Notes under the pieces: generated by a model
Told to the model about the DNA's origin: nothing
Database searches by the model: none
Seen by the model: only the letters and a program-made list of their open reading frames with translations
Shown: in pieces, positions 27,281 through 35,319 of the stretch
Layout of the letters: each line of letters begins with the position of its first letter
How positions within the stretch are numbered: position 1 is the first letter of the stretch
Assembly (NCBI RefSeq): GCF_000472785.1
Contig: NZ_AXAL01000010.1
Location: forward strand, 62,001-126,000
Origin: Mesorhizobium loti CJ3sym
Lineage (GTDB): Bacteria; Pseudomonadota; Alphaproteobacteria; Rhizobiales; Rhizobiaceae
Direction: 5' to 3'
Length of the DNA stretch: 64,000 nt
Position numbers and translations under genes: made by a program

Positions 27281-27393
27281 CGCATTGTTACCCCTCGAAG
27301 ATGCCGTCTTTGCGGCGTTGCAGCATTTTTTGCGCATGCGGGGGCATTTGTGAAATAGTAGTTTATTGATTGTGATATCAAAAAAACAGATAA
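27281..27393 (-). promoter_or_regulatory. Promoter/operator and leader of the pxpA-accBC-pxpBC-liv operon, paralogous to 11541-11653
   Basis: Read on the minus strand, 27393-27350 matches 11541-11584 at 37 of 44 positions with no gap. The 69-bp leader that follows has the same length and shared islands (CTGCAA, GCCGC, AAAGACGGC, CTTCGAGGGGTA). Within the block, TTGAT and ATCAA form an inverted repeat with a 6-bp spacer (27366-27381), a plausible LysR-type site. The divergent lysR gene starts 23 bp beyond the block. This arrangement is typical of a LysR regulator controlling the divergent operon and itself. Confidence 0.7.
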
Positions 27394-27415
27394 TGGTTCT
27401 GGGCCGGAGTGCGCC

Positions 27416-28321
27416 ATGACCATCACCTTGAAACAGCTCGATTATTTCATCGCGACCGCCGAGAGCGGACAGGTCAGCCATGCCGCAGTGGAACTCAACA
27501 TCTCACAATCGGCGGTCACCGCGGCGATAAAGACGCTGGAGGCTGACCTGGGCGTACGGCTTTTGGAGCGTAACCATTCTGGCGTCAGGTTGACGATGGA
27601 GGGCGCTCGGTTTCTTGACCATGCGCGGGTTATCACCGGTGCTGTCGCGGCCGCTGTCCGAAGCCCGTTGCGCGACAGGAAAGGCCTGGCGGGCAAGCTC
27701 CGGCTCGGCATGACCTACACGGTCGTCGGCTACTACATGTCGCGCCACTACGCGCGGTTCCGAAAGACCTATCCCCAGATCGAGGTCGAGGTGCTGGAGC
27801 TGCCCCGAGACGCTCTCGAAAGCGGCTTGATGAGCGGAGAGATCGACATGGCTGTGATGCTGGTATCCAACCTGGCGCACACCGAGGAATTGGCACAGGA
27901 GGTCTTGATGCGTTCGAACCGCCGGCTCTGGCTTTCGGCGGATCATCATCTGCTCGCACGGCAGGAAATCAGCCTCGCCGATGTGGCGGCGGAAGATTAT
28001 GTCATGCTGACGGTGGACGAGGCGCGCACGACGGCCGCCCGTTACTGGGATGCCGCGGGGCTTTCGCTCCGCACAGTCCTTACCACCAGTTCGGTCGAGG
28101 CCGTGCGCTCGCTCGTGGCTGCCGGTATGGGAGTCACTGTCCTGTCCGACATGGTTTACCGACCATGGTCCTTGGAGGGGCAGCGCATCGAAGTGCGCAG
28201 GCTTGTCGAGCCGATCCCCAGTATGGATGTCGGCCTGGCCTGGTCGCGTGACAGACCGATCGGCCCAGCGGCCGCCGCCTTCCGGGCCTTCATGTCCGTG
28301 ACCATGGGCGGCGGTGGCTAG
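27416..28321 (+). CDS. LysR family transcriptional regulator
   Basis: 301 residues: N-terminal winged HTH (about 1-60, with QVSHAAVELNISQSAVTAAIKTLE in the recognition region split by the usual turn) and a C-terminal LysR substrate-binding domain. It is divergent from pxpA copy 2 with 135 bp between the starts. The duplicated promoter block in that intergenic region and before the molybdenum-hydroxylase operon makes it the likely activator of both operons. The effector is probably the substrate or an early intermediate. Confidence 0.9.
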   Translation: MTITLKQLDYFIATAESGQVSHAAVELNISQSAVTAAIKTLEADLGVRLLERNHSGVRLTMEGARFLDHARVITGAVAAAVRSPLRDRKGLAGKLRLGMTYTVVGYYMSRHYARFRKTYPQIEVEVLELPRDALESGLMSGEIDMAVMLVSNLAHTEELAQEVLMRSNRRLWLSADHHLLARQEISLADVAAEDYVMLTVDEARTTAARYWDAAGLSLRTVLTTSSVEAVRSLVAAGMGVTVLSDMVYRPWSLEGQRIEVRRLVEPIPSMDVGLAWSRDRPIGPAAAAFRAFMSVTMGGGG

Positions 28322-28360
28322 CCTAGCCCCATAGCTCCGCTGATTTGCCTGATTTGGAAA

Positions 28361-29107
28361 TCAATAGGTGGCGCGACCGCCTGACAGATCGAAGACCGAT
28401 GCGGTGGTAAAACTGTTCTCCTTGGAGACCAGCCAGGCGACCATGTTCGCCGCCTCGTCGACTTCCAGGAACCGCGCACGCGGGATCTTGGACAGCATGT
28501 AGTCGATATGCTCCTGCTTCATCTGGTCGAAAATCGGCGTGCGCGCAGCCGCCGGCGTGATGCAGTTGACCGCTATGTCGTAGCCCGCAAGCTCCTTGCC
28601 CAGCGACTTGGTCAGCCCGATCACGCCCGCCTTGGACGCCGAATAGGCCGAAGCGTTGGGATTGCCTTCCTTGCCGGCGATCGATGCGATGTTGACGATG
28701 CGGCCGTAATTGCGCGCCTTCATCGCCGGCACGACGGCGCGGTTGACGTGAAAGGTTCCATTGAGATTGATGTCGATGACGCGCCGCCAGGCGTCGAGCG
28801 GGTACTCATCGAGTGTATGGTTGGGTCCGGCTATCCCTGCCGAATTGACCAGGATCGAGACGGCTCCTGTCTCCTTTTCGGTGCGGGCGTGCGCGGCAAG
28901 CACTGCCTCGGCATCGGTGATGTCGACCACGACCGCACTGGCTGCCTCGCCGAGCTGGGCAACCGCTGCGTCCAGGCCTGCTTGGTTCATGTCCCACAGG
29001 CTCACCTTTGCGCCCGATGCGATCATCCGCCTGGCAAAGGCCAGGCCCAGTCCCTGCGCTCCGCCGGTCACGACGGCGGCCTGTCCTTCAAGATCTATTC
29101 TGTTCAT
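28361..29107 (-). CDS. Short-chain dehydrogenase/reductase (SDR)
   Basis: 248-residue classical SDR with the cofactor motif TGGAQGLG near residue 14, NSAG near 89, catalytic Ser in NIASIAG and YSASK near 155-159. The Asp at the end of beta-2 (SLWDMNQ) predicts NAD(H) preference. The start at 29107 follows a frameshifted SDR gene by 5 bp, so the two were an operon. It converges with lysR. The substrate is not known. Confidence 0.88.
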   Translation of the reverse strand: MNRIDLEGQAAVVTGGAQGLGLAFARRMIASGAKVSLWDMNQAGLDAAVAQLGEAASAVVVDITDAEAVLAAHARTEKETGAVSILVNSAGIAGPNHTLDEYPLDAWRRVIDINLNGTFHVNRAVVPAMKARNYGRIVNIASIAGKEGNPNASAYSASKAGVIGLTKSLGKELAGYDIAVNCITPAAARTPIFDQMKQEHIDYMLSKIPRARFLEVDEAANMVAWLVSKENSFTTASVFDLSGGRATY

Positions 29108-29112
29108 TCCGT

Positions 29113-29888
29113 TCAATCCTTGGCGTTGTTCGATAGATCCGCGGCCATGCGCTCTTGCAGTCCCGGCTGCCGCACATCGACATAGTCGCCGGCAAGGTCG
29201 TCGGCCAAACCGGTTGCAAGCCAGGCAATCATCTGCGCCGCGCGCTCCGGCGGGTCGAGGTTTTCGCGGGGAATGTCGGAGACCGCATTGATCCTGGCGT
29301 CGCGGATGGCGGCTTGCATGCTGGTGTCGACGAGCCCGGGCGCAAGGGCGAATCCCAAGATGCCGCTGGCTTCGCCTTCGAGTGCGATCGACTTTGTCAG
29401 CATCAGCAAGGCCGCCTTGGAGGCGCAATAGGCGGCCCAGCCGGACATGGCGTGATTTGCCGCGCCGCTGACGATGTTGACGATACGGCCGCCGCTGAAA
29501 TGCGGCCATAGCGCTGTCGTCAAGGCGGCCGGGCCGCTGACATTGATGGTCAGCGCGGCATCGAAAGCCTTGGCGTCGAGCGCGGCCAGGCGCGCCATCG
29601 GCGCAATCGTCGCGGCATTGTTGACGAGAATATCGATGCGCCCATGCAGTTTGAGGGCTTGGCGACGCGATGCGGGATCGCATCCAGATCCGCGACGTCG
29701 AGCATGAAATCGCAAGCCTTGCCGCCGGCTATTGTGACTGCATCGACAACCGCGCCGCAATCTCGGGCATGGCGCCCGGCGGCAATGACGGTGGCGCCAA
29801 GCTTCGCCAGTGCGACCACGGTCGCGGCACCGAGCCCGGTCCGCGCGCCGGTGACCAGTGCGACTTTCCCCTCCAGCAGACGCGTCAT
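29113..29888 (-). pseudogene. SDR family oxidoreductase, frameshifted
   Basis: The N-terminal half (MTRLLEGKVALVTGARTGLG..., from 29888) and the C-terminal half (RIDILVNNAAT, catalytic YCASK, to 29113) lie in different frames. The junction is near 29655-29660, where ...HRVAK should continue as ALKLHGRID. One missing base there (G in AAG-GCC-CTC) restores a single 258-codon SDR. Both halves retain family motifs, so the damage is recent or a sequencing error. Confidence 0.85.
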
Positions 29889-29917
29889 TTCGACGGTCCT
29901 CGCAAGCCGGGGTTATT

Positions 29918-31051
29918 GTGGGACAGAGCGAGCGGCGGCACGATATTGACTTGTTGCGTGTACTGAGCGTTGGCACCCTTATAATTTATCACACGAGCCT
30001 GCTGTACGGAACAACGACCTAGCTGTTGAACTCCCAAGAGAATAGCCGGCGGATCGATCTAATTGCCGTTGGATCTCATCCGTGGCGGATGAGCCTGCTT
30101 TTCTTCATATCGGGTCTGGTAACGTCGTCACTTCTTGAACGGAAATCCGTTGGCGAAATCCGGAGGTCGCGGACACGGCAACTGCTGCTGCCTTTGCTCG
30201 TGGGTGTGGTCCTGATCGTACCTCCGCAAATATATTTATCCCAGTTCAACCCTCTCCCGGAATTGTCGTATTGGGAGTTCTGGAAGGCCTATGTGATCTC
30301 GGGCATCCGCCTGGAACACATGTGGTTTTTGGCCTATCTTTGGGTATACGTCTTCGTGTGGTCCGTCACGTGGCCACGGCTTCAGCGCTATTGGCCGGGG
30401 ATATCATCCGCATTTGCGTCGTCCCTCAGAGGCGCAAACCTGTTCGTGGCTCCGATCATATTCCTTTCAATCCTCAGACTCTGGCTCTACCCAATCGTTG
30501 GGGAGACCTCGGTCATCACGAACGACCCCTATGCACACGTCCTTTATTTCTCAATGTTCATGGCAGGCTCTCTTCTGACGAATGAACCGAGGTTCTGGCG
30601 CGAGGTCGACCGGCAAAGATGGGTGAGCTGCGCTCTTGCATTCATCTCGTTCCTCGCCCGGGCGACAGTCGTCGTTGCCATTCCAAGGGAGCAGTGGTCA
30701 GACGCGCTTGTCGTCACGATGCGTGTCGTCAGATCGGTATTTCAGTGGTGTGCGATCATCGCTTTGTTGGCGTTTGCGGGGCGGATCACCACGCAGCCCA
30801 ACCGGGTCATTGCACATCTGAATAAATATATAATGACGTACTACATTGCCAATCAGACTATAATAGTCGTCTTGGCTTATTGCGTTTCGATGTTTGAACT
30901 TCTGGATGCAAGCTCATTTGTGCCGATTGCATTCGCTACGGCTCTACTTTGCGTAGTAATTGCCGAGACCAAGAGAATATCTTCCATCTATATCTCGCCT
31001 TTAATTCCAAGATTGACGATGCTTCGAAGGCGCGCGCCGGCATCGTCATGA
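29918..31051 (+). pseudogene. Acyltransferase 3 (OpgC-like) membrane protein interrupted by TAG at codon 35
   Basis: From GTG 29918 the frame reads DIDLLRVLSVGTLIIYHTSLLYGTT, typical of the first helix of acyltransferase-3 proteins with its conserved Arg and His. It then meets TAG at 30020-30022 and continues in the same frame as a 341-residue polytopic protein to 31051. The residue at the stop is probably Trp (TGG to TAG). The downstream ORF can start at TTG 30026 but would lack the catalytic His helix. About ten hydrophobic segments remain. The codon composition of this gene is more AT-rich than its neighbours, which suggests transfer. The family acylates glucans, exopolysaccharides or Nod-like molecules. 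Confidence 0.75.
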
Positions 31052-31103
31052 GCAGGCTTGTCCTCCCAGAGGCAATCGCCAGGCAGGTTCTAGCGTAACC
31101 AAC

Positions 31104-31240
31104 TCAGTCCGTCGCCGGCGCACCTTGCCAGAAGCGCCCCGTTTTCTTTTGCCGCGCATGGCTGATGCCCGCATGGTTGCGGTGGACCTTGGCAAGCGTG
31201 CGTCGCGGGCCGTCGGCGTCGGCCACACTGAACGCCTGTT
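31104..31240 (-). pseudogene. Remnant of REP-associated tyrosine transposase (IS200-like)
   Basis: On the minus strand the frame ending at 31104 contains DADGPRRTLAKVHRNHAGISH and KKTGRFWQG, matching the middle region of Y1-type (RAYT) transposases, where HxRxxN-like and GxxWQGRF motifs occur. The catalytic tyrosine region downstream is missing. The call rests on a short stretch of similarity that I recognise by pattern only. Confidence 0.5.
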
Positions 31241-31421
31241 TCCTCTTCTCCTCAACCGCTGGCTTGGCGTTCTCGGTTGGATGTTCTCTACATTGATCAT
31301 GTAAGGCTCGGTGTGCACCGGGTGGCACTACGCGCTGGACGGCTATGTCTCGATAATGGTGGTGTCGGTCATCTGGCGGGGAACCGAGCGGCTGGTGCGC
31401 GAAAAACTTCTGCCACCGTAG
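31215..31421 (+). pseudogene. Remnant of a PAP2-like membrane protein
   Basis: One frame reads RLFPLLLNRWLGVLGW, then FSTLIM, an in-frame TAA (31302-31304), then GSVCTGWHYALDGYVS and a charged tail to TAG 31419. The HYALDGY motif is characteristic of the last active-site region of PAP2/inositol-phosphotransferase-like proteins. The N-terminal half is absent. It overlaps the opposite-strand transposase remnant only at the edges. Confidence 0.5.
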
Positions 31422-31542
31422 CATCCCAATGCGAACATGTTGAAGACTCAGCGTCTGTCCATGACTGCGAGATCGTGTTGCCGCGCTGGCATCTGTTCAC
31501 TGGCACGTCCACCAGTAGCGCCACCGGGAAGGCGTCGGAAGC

Positions 31543-31737
31543 CGGCATTATCTGCTGGCTTTGACGACCATACTTGAAGGGGGCATGCCGCGCACGGAGC
31601 TGAAAAAGCTGAAAGGCCTGACCCTGGCGCCGGGCATGCCCGTCGAGGCGTTCTTCTCCACCGGCAGCCGCACCATGCTTTCCTACCTGGTGAAACCTCT
31701 GGCCGATCAGATACAGCGAGCCTTCCGGGAGGAGTGA
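31543..31737 (+). pseudogene. Remnant of HlyD-family type I secretion adaptor (C-terminus)
   Basis: The frame through ATG 31585 reads TELKKLKGLTLAPGMPVEAF, then STGSRTMLSYLVKPLADQ and ends AFREE at TGA 31735. This is the signature C-terminus of HlyD/PrsE-type periplasmic adaptors (PGMPV, TGxRT, YLxKPL). Everything upstream of the last ~65 residues is missing. Type I secretion adaptors of this kind in rhizobia export proteins involved in exopolysaccharide processing. Confidence 0.65.
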
Positions 31738-31821
31738 GGCTCCTCCCGATTGGCCCCGATAGTTGGTGTAACCTCAGAATATTTTTTCGACAATTTTCAC
31801 TTTAAAATCAAAAGTGTAACG

Positions 31822-33156
31822 TCAACCGCCACGACCGTCGCGAATGGCTGAGAAATAGCTGTCGGTTCCGACCTGCCCACCCTTCAGCGCGACCTCCAGC
31901 CGGTCGATGGCATTGATACGCGAATGGGCGACGCACAGTGGCGAACCCGGCGAGGCGGGCAACGGCATCCTAACCGTCAGCGCATCGACGCCCATCTGTC
32001 CCAGCGCGTGGCTCGACGTGTCGCCGCCGGCGATGATGACACGCTTCAAGTCGTGCTGTTCGGTCAGTTGCCGAAGCAACGTGCCAAGGCCGCGGCCGAG
32101 CTTGTGGCGGGCGCCTTCCTGGCGGTCGATCTCGGTGCCGCGATCCGCCGTCGGCCCGAGCGCAGTGTAGAGGATGACGCTGCGCCCGGCCTGCAAGCTG
32201 CCGCGGGCCGCCGCCGCCGCGTGCGCGATCGCTTGTTCGGAATTCTCCGAGACCAGTTCTACGGGATCAACGTTGATGCCGTCGAAGCCGTCGGTCAGCG
32301 CATGGCGGATCTGCCGTTCCGTGGTCGGCGAGCAGCTGCCCGACACCACCGCGATCCGATCGGCTGCGCCCGGCGACGTAAAGCGAGGCTCGGCGTCCAC
32401 GGTGGCAGCCTCCGCCCATTCGGCGAGCAATGCATATTCGATGCCGGAGGAGCCGGCGACGAAGGAACCGCTTGGCTTGCGCGTCTGCCATATCTCCTTG
32501 CCTGCGAGCGCCTGGGTCTCCCGGCTGTCGACGTCGACAAGCACGATGGCCGCGCCATTCCTGACAAGGTGATCGAACGCTTGCGACCGCGACGCGGACA
32601 GCAGCGTCGCCAGATCTAGCAATCCGGAGGCCAGCTCGGTCTGCCGTGACAGATGGATCAGAAGGTCCGCTTCGTCCATCGGCGTGGTCGGGTGGCGGCT
32701 CATCACCGGATGGCGGTCGATGCGGTAGTATCGGTCGCGATAGGCCGCGAACAGATGGCCGAACGCCGTGTAGCGTTTGAGCTGGGGTGCGCCGACCAGC
32801 AGCGGCACGCAGCCCTGTGCAAAGACGGCGCGTCCGATCTCGATCGCCCGGCCGATGTTGCCGATCGTCGGACTGGAATCGAAGGTCGAGCAGATCTTGT
32901 AGTGGCAGATGTCAGCGTTCAGCGTCTTCAGCCAGCCGAAGGCATCCTTGAGATGCGTGTCCATCCACTGCGGCGTCTCGCTGCGGCTGGTGCCTGCCAG
33001 CCCAACAGCGCGGCAGTGCGAGAATTGCGCCAGCTGCGCCGCGTCCGGCTGGCGCATGAACAGCACCGTCGGCACGCCGCCAAGCTCGAGCGCCTCCATG
33101 ACGTCGGTCGAGCCGGTGAGGTCGTCGCCATAATAGCTGAGGAGCAGGTTCTGCAT
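31822..33156 (-). CDS. oiaK: Four-carbon acid sugar kinase (DUF1537), probable 3-oxo-isoapionate kinase
   Basis: 444 residues: N-terminal DUF1537 domain with YYGDDLTGSTDVMEAL at about 8-23 and C-terminal nucleotide-binding domain with the glycine motif GGDTSSHALG near 390. The start at 33156 is preferred over the open frame to 33267, which overlaps the upstream gene. DUF1537 kinases phosphorylate acid sugars of four to five carbons. Directly downstream of a RuBisCO-like protein and in a locus with ApsD, ApnL and ApnO, the fitting assignment is 3-oxo-isoapionate 4-kinase. Specificity is inferred from context. Confidence 0.82.
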   Translation of the reverse strand: MQNLLLSYYGDDLTGSTDVMEALELGGVPTVLFMRQPDAAQLAQFSHCRAVGLAGTSRSETPQWMDTHLKDAFGWLKTLNADICHYKICSTFDSSPTIGNIGRAIEIGRAVFAQGCVPLLVGAPQLKRYTAFGHLFAAYRDRYYRIDRHPVMSRHPTTPMDEADLLIHLSRQTELASGLLDLATLLSASRSQAFDHLVRNGAAIVLVDVDSRETQALAGKEIWQTRKPSGSFVAGSSGIEYALLAEWAEAATVDAEPRFTSPGAADRIAVVSGSCSPTTERQIRHALTDGFDGINVDPVELVSENSEQAIAHAAAAARGSLQAGRSVILYTALGPTADRGTEIDRQEGARHKLGRGLGTLLRQLTEQHDLKRVIIAGGDTSSHALGQMGVDALTVRMPLPASPGSPLCVAHSRINAIDRLEVALKGGQVGTDSYFSAIRDGRGG

Positions 33157-33164
33157 CGCCCCGC

Positions 33165-34415
33165 TCACGCCGCCTTGCCGTCGCCGAACTTTTCGATCGA
33201 GCGCGCCAGCTCGGCGTGGCTGCGGGCATAGTCCGCCAGCGGAATGCCCTCGACCGCGGCCTGCCACGCCTGCTGGACGGCGCGCACACCGGCACCCGGG
33301 CCGTCCGGATGGCTGACGATGCCGCCGCCGCAGAGATAGAGAAGATCGACCGTCCGCCCGGTGCGCTCATAGGTTTCGGGCGCCTGTCCGCCCCACTGGC
33401 CGGAACCGGCGACCGGCAGTGCGCAATCGTCGGGAGAAAACAGCGGTGTCGTCACTGCCTCGAAGGAGCGGATGAAGGACGCGTCCGGCTCCCAGTATTT
33501 CGAGGCGATGCCGTTGATCTGGAACTGGTCGACGCCCAGCAATCGCCAGAACTGCTGCCACACCTTGAAATCCATGCCGAGGCCGGGATGACGCGTGAGG
33601 ATGTCCCAGCCATTGCGGTGGGCGTGCAGCACAAGGCCGGAGCGCTTCCTGAGGTATGTCATGCCGCCGAAGCCGATGGAGTTGATGTTGACCACGGCGC
33701 AATTGCCACCGGCTTCGAGGACCAGGTCGTGGTTGCGCATCATCTCGTCCGGGTCGGCATGCGAGATGCCGAAGGCATACATCACCTTCTTGCCGGTCTT
33801 CTGCTCGTGGTCGAGGATCAGCGGCATGATCGCGTTCACCCGTTCCGCCAGCGGCGAGTAGGCCGGGCTCATCAGTTTTTCATCGTCCTTGATGAAATCG
33901 ACGCCAGCCTCGATCAGTTCGCCCACCATCGCGGCCGTCTCGGGTGGCCGCAAGCCCAGTGCAGGCTTGACGATAGTGCCGATAATGGGGCGGCCCTCGA
34001 CGCCGGTCAGCTTGCGGCTGCCGGCGACGCCGAATTGCGGGCCTGGATGGGCGCCCTTGAATTCTTGCGGCAGCTTCATGTCGACGACGCGGATGCCCGA
34101 CAGGCCCTTGATCGAATAGGTGCCGCCGATGGCGATAGTCATCAGCGCCGAAAGGTCGGTGCCGATCGCATCGAACGGGAATGCAATGTCGACATCGGCG
34201 CGCTTGAAAGGCCCGCTGCCAGCCTCGGGAATGGACGGCTGCTCAGCATCGGGCAGATGCCGGATCGCCAGCACTCGCGCCGCCACGCGTGCCTTCAGCT
34301 CTTCGGTCTCACCAGGCAGGGCAACGAAGGTGCCGGTCGACTGGTCGCTGGCGATCTTGGTCGCCAGCGCCTCGATGCTATCGGGTGTTTCGATGCGATA
34401 GGTGAAGGTGATCAT
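33165..34415 (-). CDS. RuBisCO-like protein, probable 3-oxo-isoapionate-4-phosphate decarboxylase or transcarboxylase
   Basis: 416-residue form IV RuBisCO large-chain homolog. The carbamate/Mg site is intact (K176, D178, E179 in FIKDDE), K150 in IVKPALG corresponds to the enolising Lys, and H266-R267 match the phosphate/active-site His-Arg. Loop 6 reads VAGSGQWGG and lacks the Lys that RuBisCO needs for CO2 fixation. The start MITFTYRIETP at 34415 fits the family. In D-apiose pathways such proteins (OiaX, OiaT) act on 3-oxo-isoapionate 4-phosphate to give L-erythrulose 1-phosphate plus CO2, or 3-phosphoglycerate plus glycolate. I cannot tell which from sequence alone. First gene of its unit, with oiaK 8 bp after. 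Confidence 0.88.
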   Translation of the reverse strand: MITFTYRIETPDSIEALATKIASDQSTGTFVALPGETEELKARVAARVLAIRHLPDAEQPSIPEAGSGPFKRADVDIAFPFDAIGTDLSALMTIAIGGTYSIKGLSGIRVVDMKLPQEFKGAHPGPQFGVAGSRKLTGVEGRPIIGTIVKPALGLRPPETAAMVGELIEAGVDFIKDDEKLMSPAYSPLAERVNAIMPLILDHEQKTGKKVMYAFGISHADPDEMMRNHDLVLEAGGNCAVVNINSIGFGGMTYLRKRSGLVLHAHRNGWDILTRHPGLGMDFKVWQQFWRLLGVDQFQINGIASKYWEPDASFIRSFEAVTTPLFSPDDCALPVAGSGQWGGQAPETYERTGRTVDLLYLCGGGIVSHPDGPGAGVRAVQQAWQAAVEGIPLADYARSHAELARSIEKFGDGKAA

Positions 34416-34468
34416 GGGAAGCCGGCCGGTCGAAAAGGGTCCGAAAAAAGTTTCGTCGCGTCTAAAAT

Positions 34469-34493
34469 CTGGTATAATGAGTACATAAGTATT
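34469..34493. promoter_or_regulatory. GntR operator in the divergent promoter of the RLP-kinase operon and the regulator
   Basis: CTGGTATAATGAGT starts at 34469, with weaker GTAC and GTAT repeats at 34481 and 34489. The first 14 bases match the site at 42676 except for one A/G change. TATAAT at 34473-34478 is also a perfect -10 toward the GntR gene, so binding would block transcription. E. coli NanR, of the same subfamily, binds GGTATA repeats. Confidence 0.65.
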
Positions 34494-34601
34494 GCAAGCA
34501 AATATCCCGACCTCGTGCGACGCGGCGAGCAAGGCGCAGGCATTCCGGGAATCGCGCCGGCAATGCTAAAGAGGAACCGGGCCAGGGAGTGATTCGTCAC
34601 G

Positions 34602-35315
34602 ATGAACCGTTCGGAGCCGATCGTCCGGCGCAAACTTTCCGACGAAGTCTTTGCAAGGCTGAAGCGGCTGATCACCAGCGGCGAGCTGCAGCCGGGCGAC
34701 GAAATGCCGTCGGAGCGCGAATTGATGGAGCGCTTCGAGGTTGGCCGGCCGGCCATTCGCGAGGCGATGCAGGCGCTGAGCAATATGGGGCTTGTCGCCA
34801 TTTCGCATGGCGAGCGGGCCAAGGTGCTGCAGCTCACCGCCAAGTCGATCATCAAACAGGTCGATGGCGCGGCCAAGATCATCCTGTCGTCGTCGAAGGA
34901 CACGCTCGAGCACCTCAAGACCGCGCGCATCTTCTTCGAGCGCGGCATGGTCAGGGAAGCCGCCGAAAAGGCCACCGTCGAGGATGTGCAGCGGCTCAAG
35001 GCAACCGTCGCCGAGCAGCGTGCCGCGCGCGGCGATTCCGACGCCTTCATTTCTGCCGACATGAACTTCCACACCCAGATCGCCGCGATATCGGGCAACC
35101 CGATCTATGTCGCTGTCAGCGAGGCCATGCTCGGCTGGCTGAAGGAATATCACACCGAGATGCTGATCTGGACCGGCAAGGAAAAGTACACGCTGACCGA
35201 GCACGAAGAGATCGTCGACCGCATCGAGCAGAGGGACCCCGACGGTGCCGAGAAGTCGATGATCAAGCACCTTGAACGCTCGCGCGCACTCTATGTGATG
35301 AACTCCGAGAAGTAG
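34602..35315 (+). CDS. GntR family regulator (FadR/NanR subfamily)
   Basis: 237 residues: N-terminal winged HTH (about 10-75, GDEMPSERELMERFEVGRPA, AIREAMQALSNMGL) and C-terminal all-helical FCD ligand domain (about 90-225) with the metal-binding D-x-x-x-H pattern (ADMNFHTQI). Divergent from the RuBisCO-like gene over 186 bp that holds a CTGGTATAA site. The same motif precedes the three other operons of this locus, so it is the likely repressor of the apiose regulon. Its 3' end is 4 bp from the end of apnL. Confidence 0.9.
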   Translation: MNRSEPIVRRKLSDEVFARLKRLITSGELQPGDEMPSERELMERFEVGRPAIREAMQALSNMGLVAISHGERAKVLQLTAKSIIKQVDGAAKIILSSSKDTLEHLKTARIFFERGMVREAAEKATVEDVQRLKATVAEQRAARGDSDAFISADMNFHTQIAAISGNPIYVAVSEAMLGWLKEYHTEMLIWTGKEKYTLTEHEEIVDRIEQRDPDGAEKSMIKHLERSRALYVMNSEK

Positions 35316-35319
35316 GCTC

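Noticed and set aside
28315..28327. Terminator between lysR and the SDR gene
   Set aside because: Only a 5-bp stem (GGCTA/TAGCC) overlapping the lysR stop, too weak to call.
30026..31051. Intact acyltransferase starting at TTG 30026
   Set aside because: The upstream frame encodes the conserved first helix and is separated only by a TAG, so the short ORF is more likely the remainder of a broken gene.
33165..34415. Genuine CO2-fixing RuBisCO
   Set aside because: Loop 6 lacks the essential Lys and the locus has no small subunit or phosphoribulokinase; it is a form IV RuBisCO-like protein.
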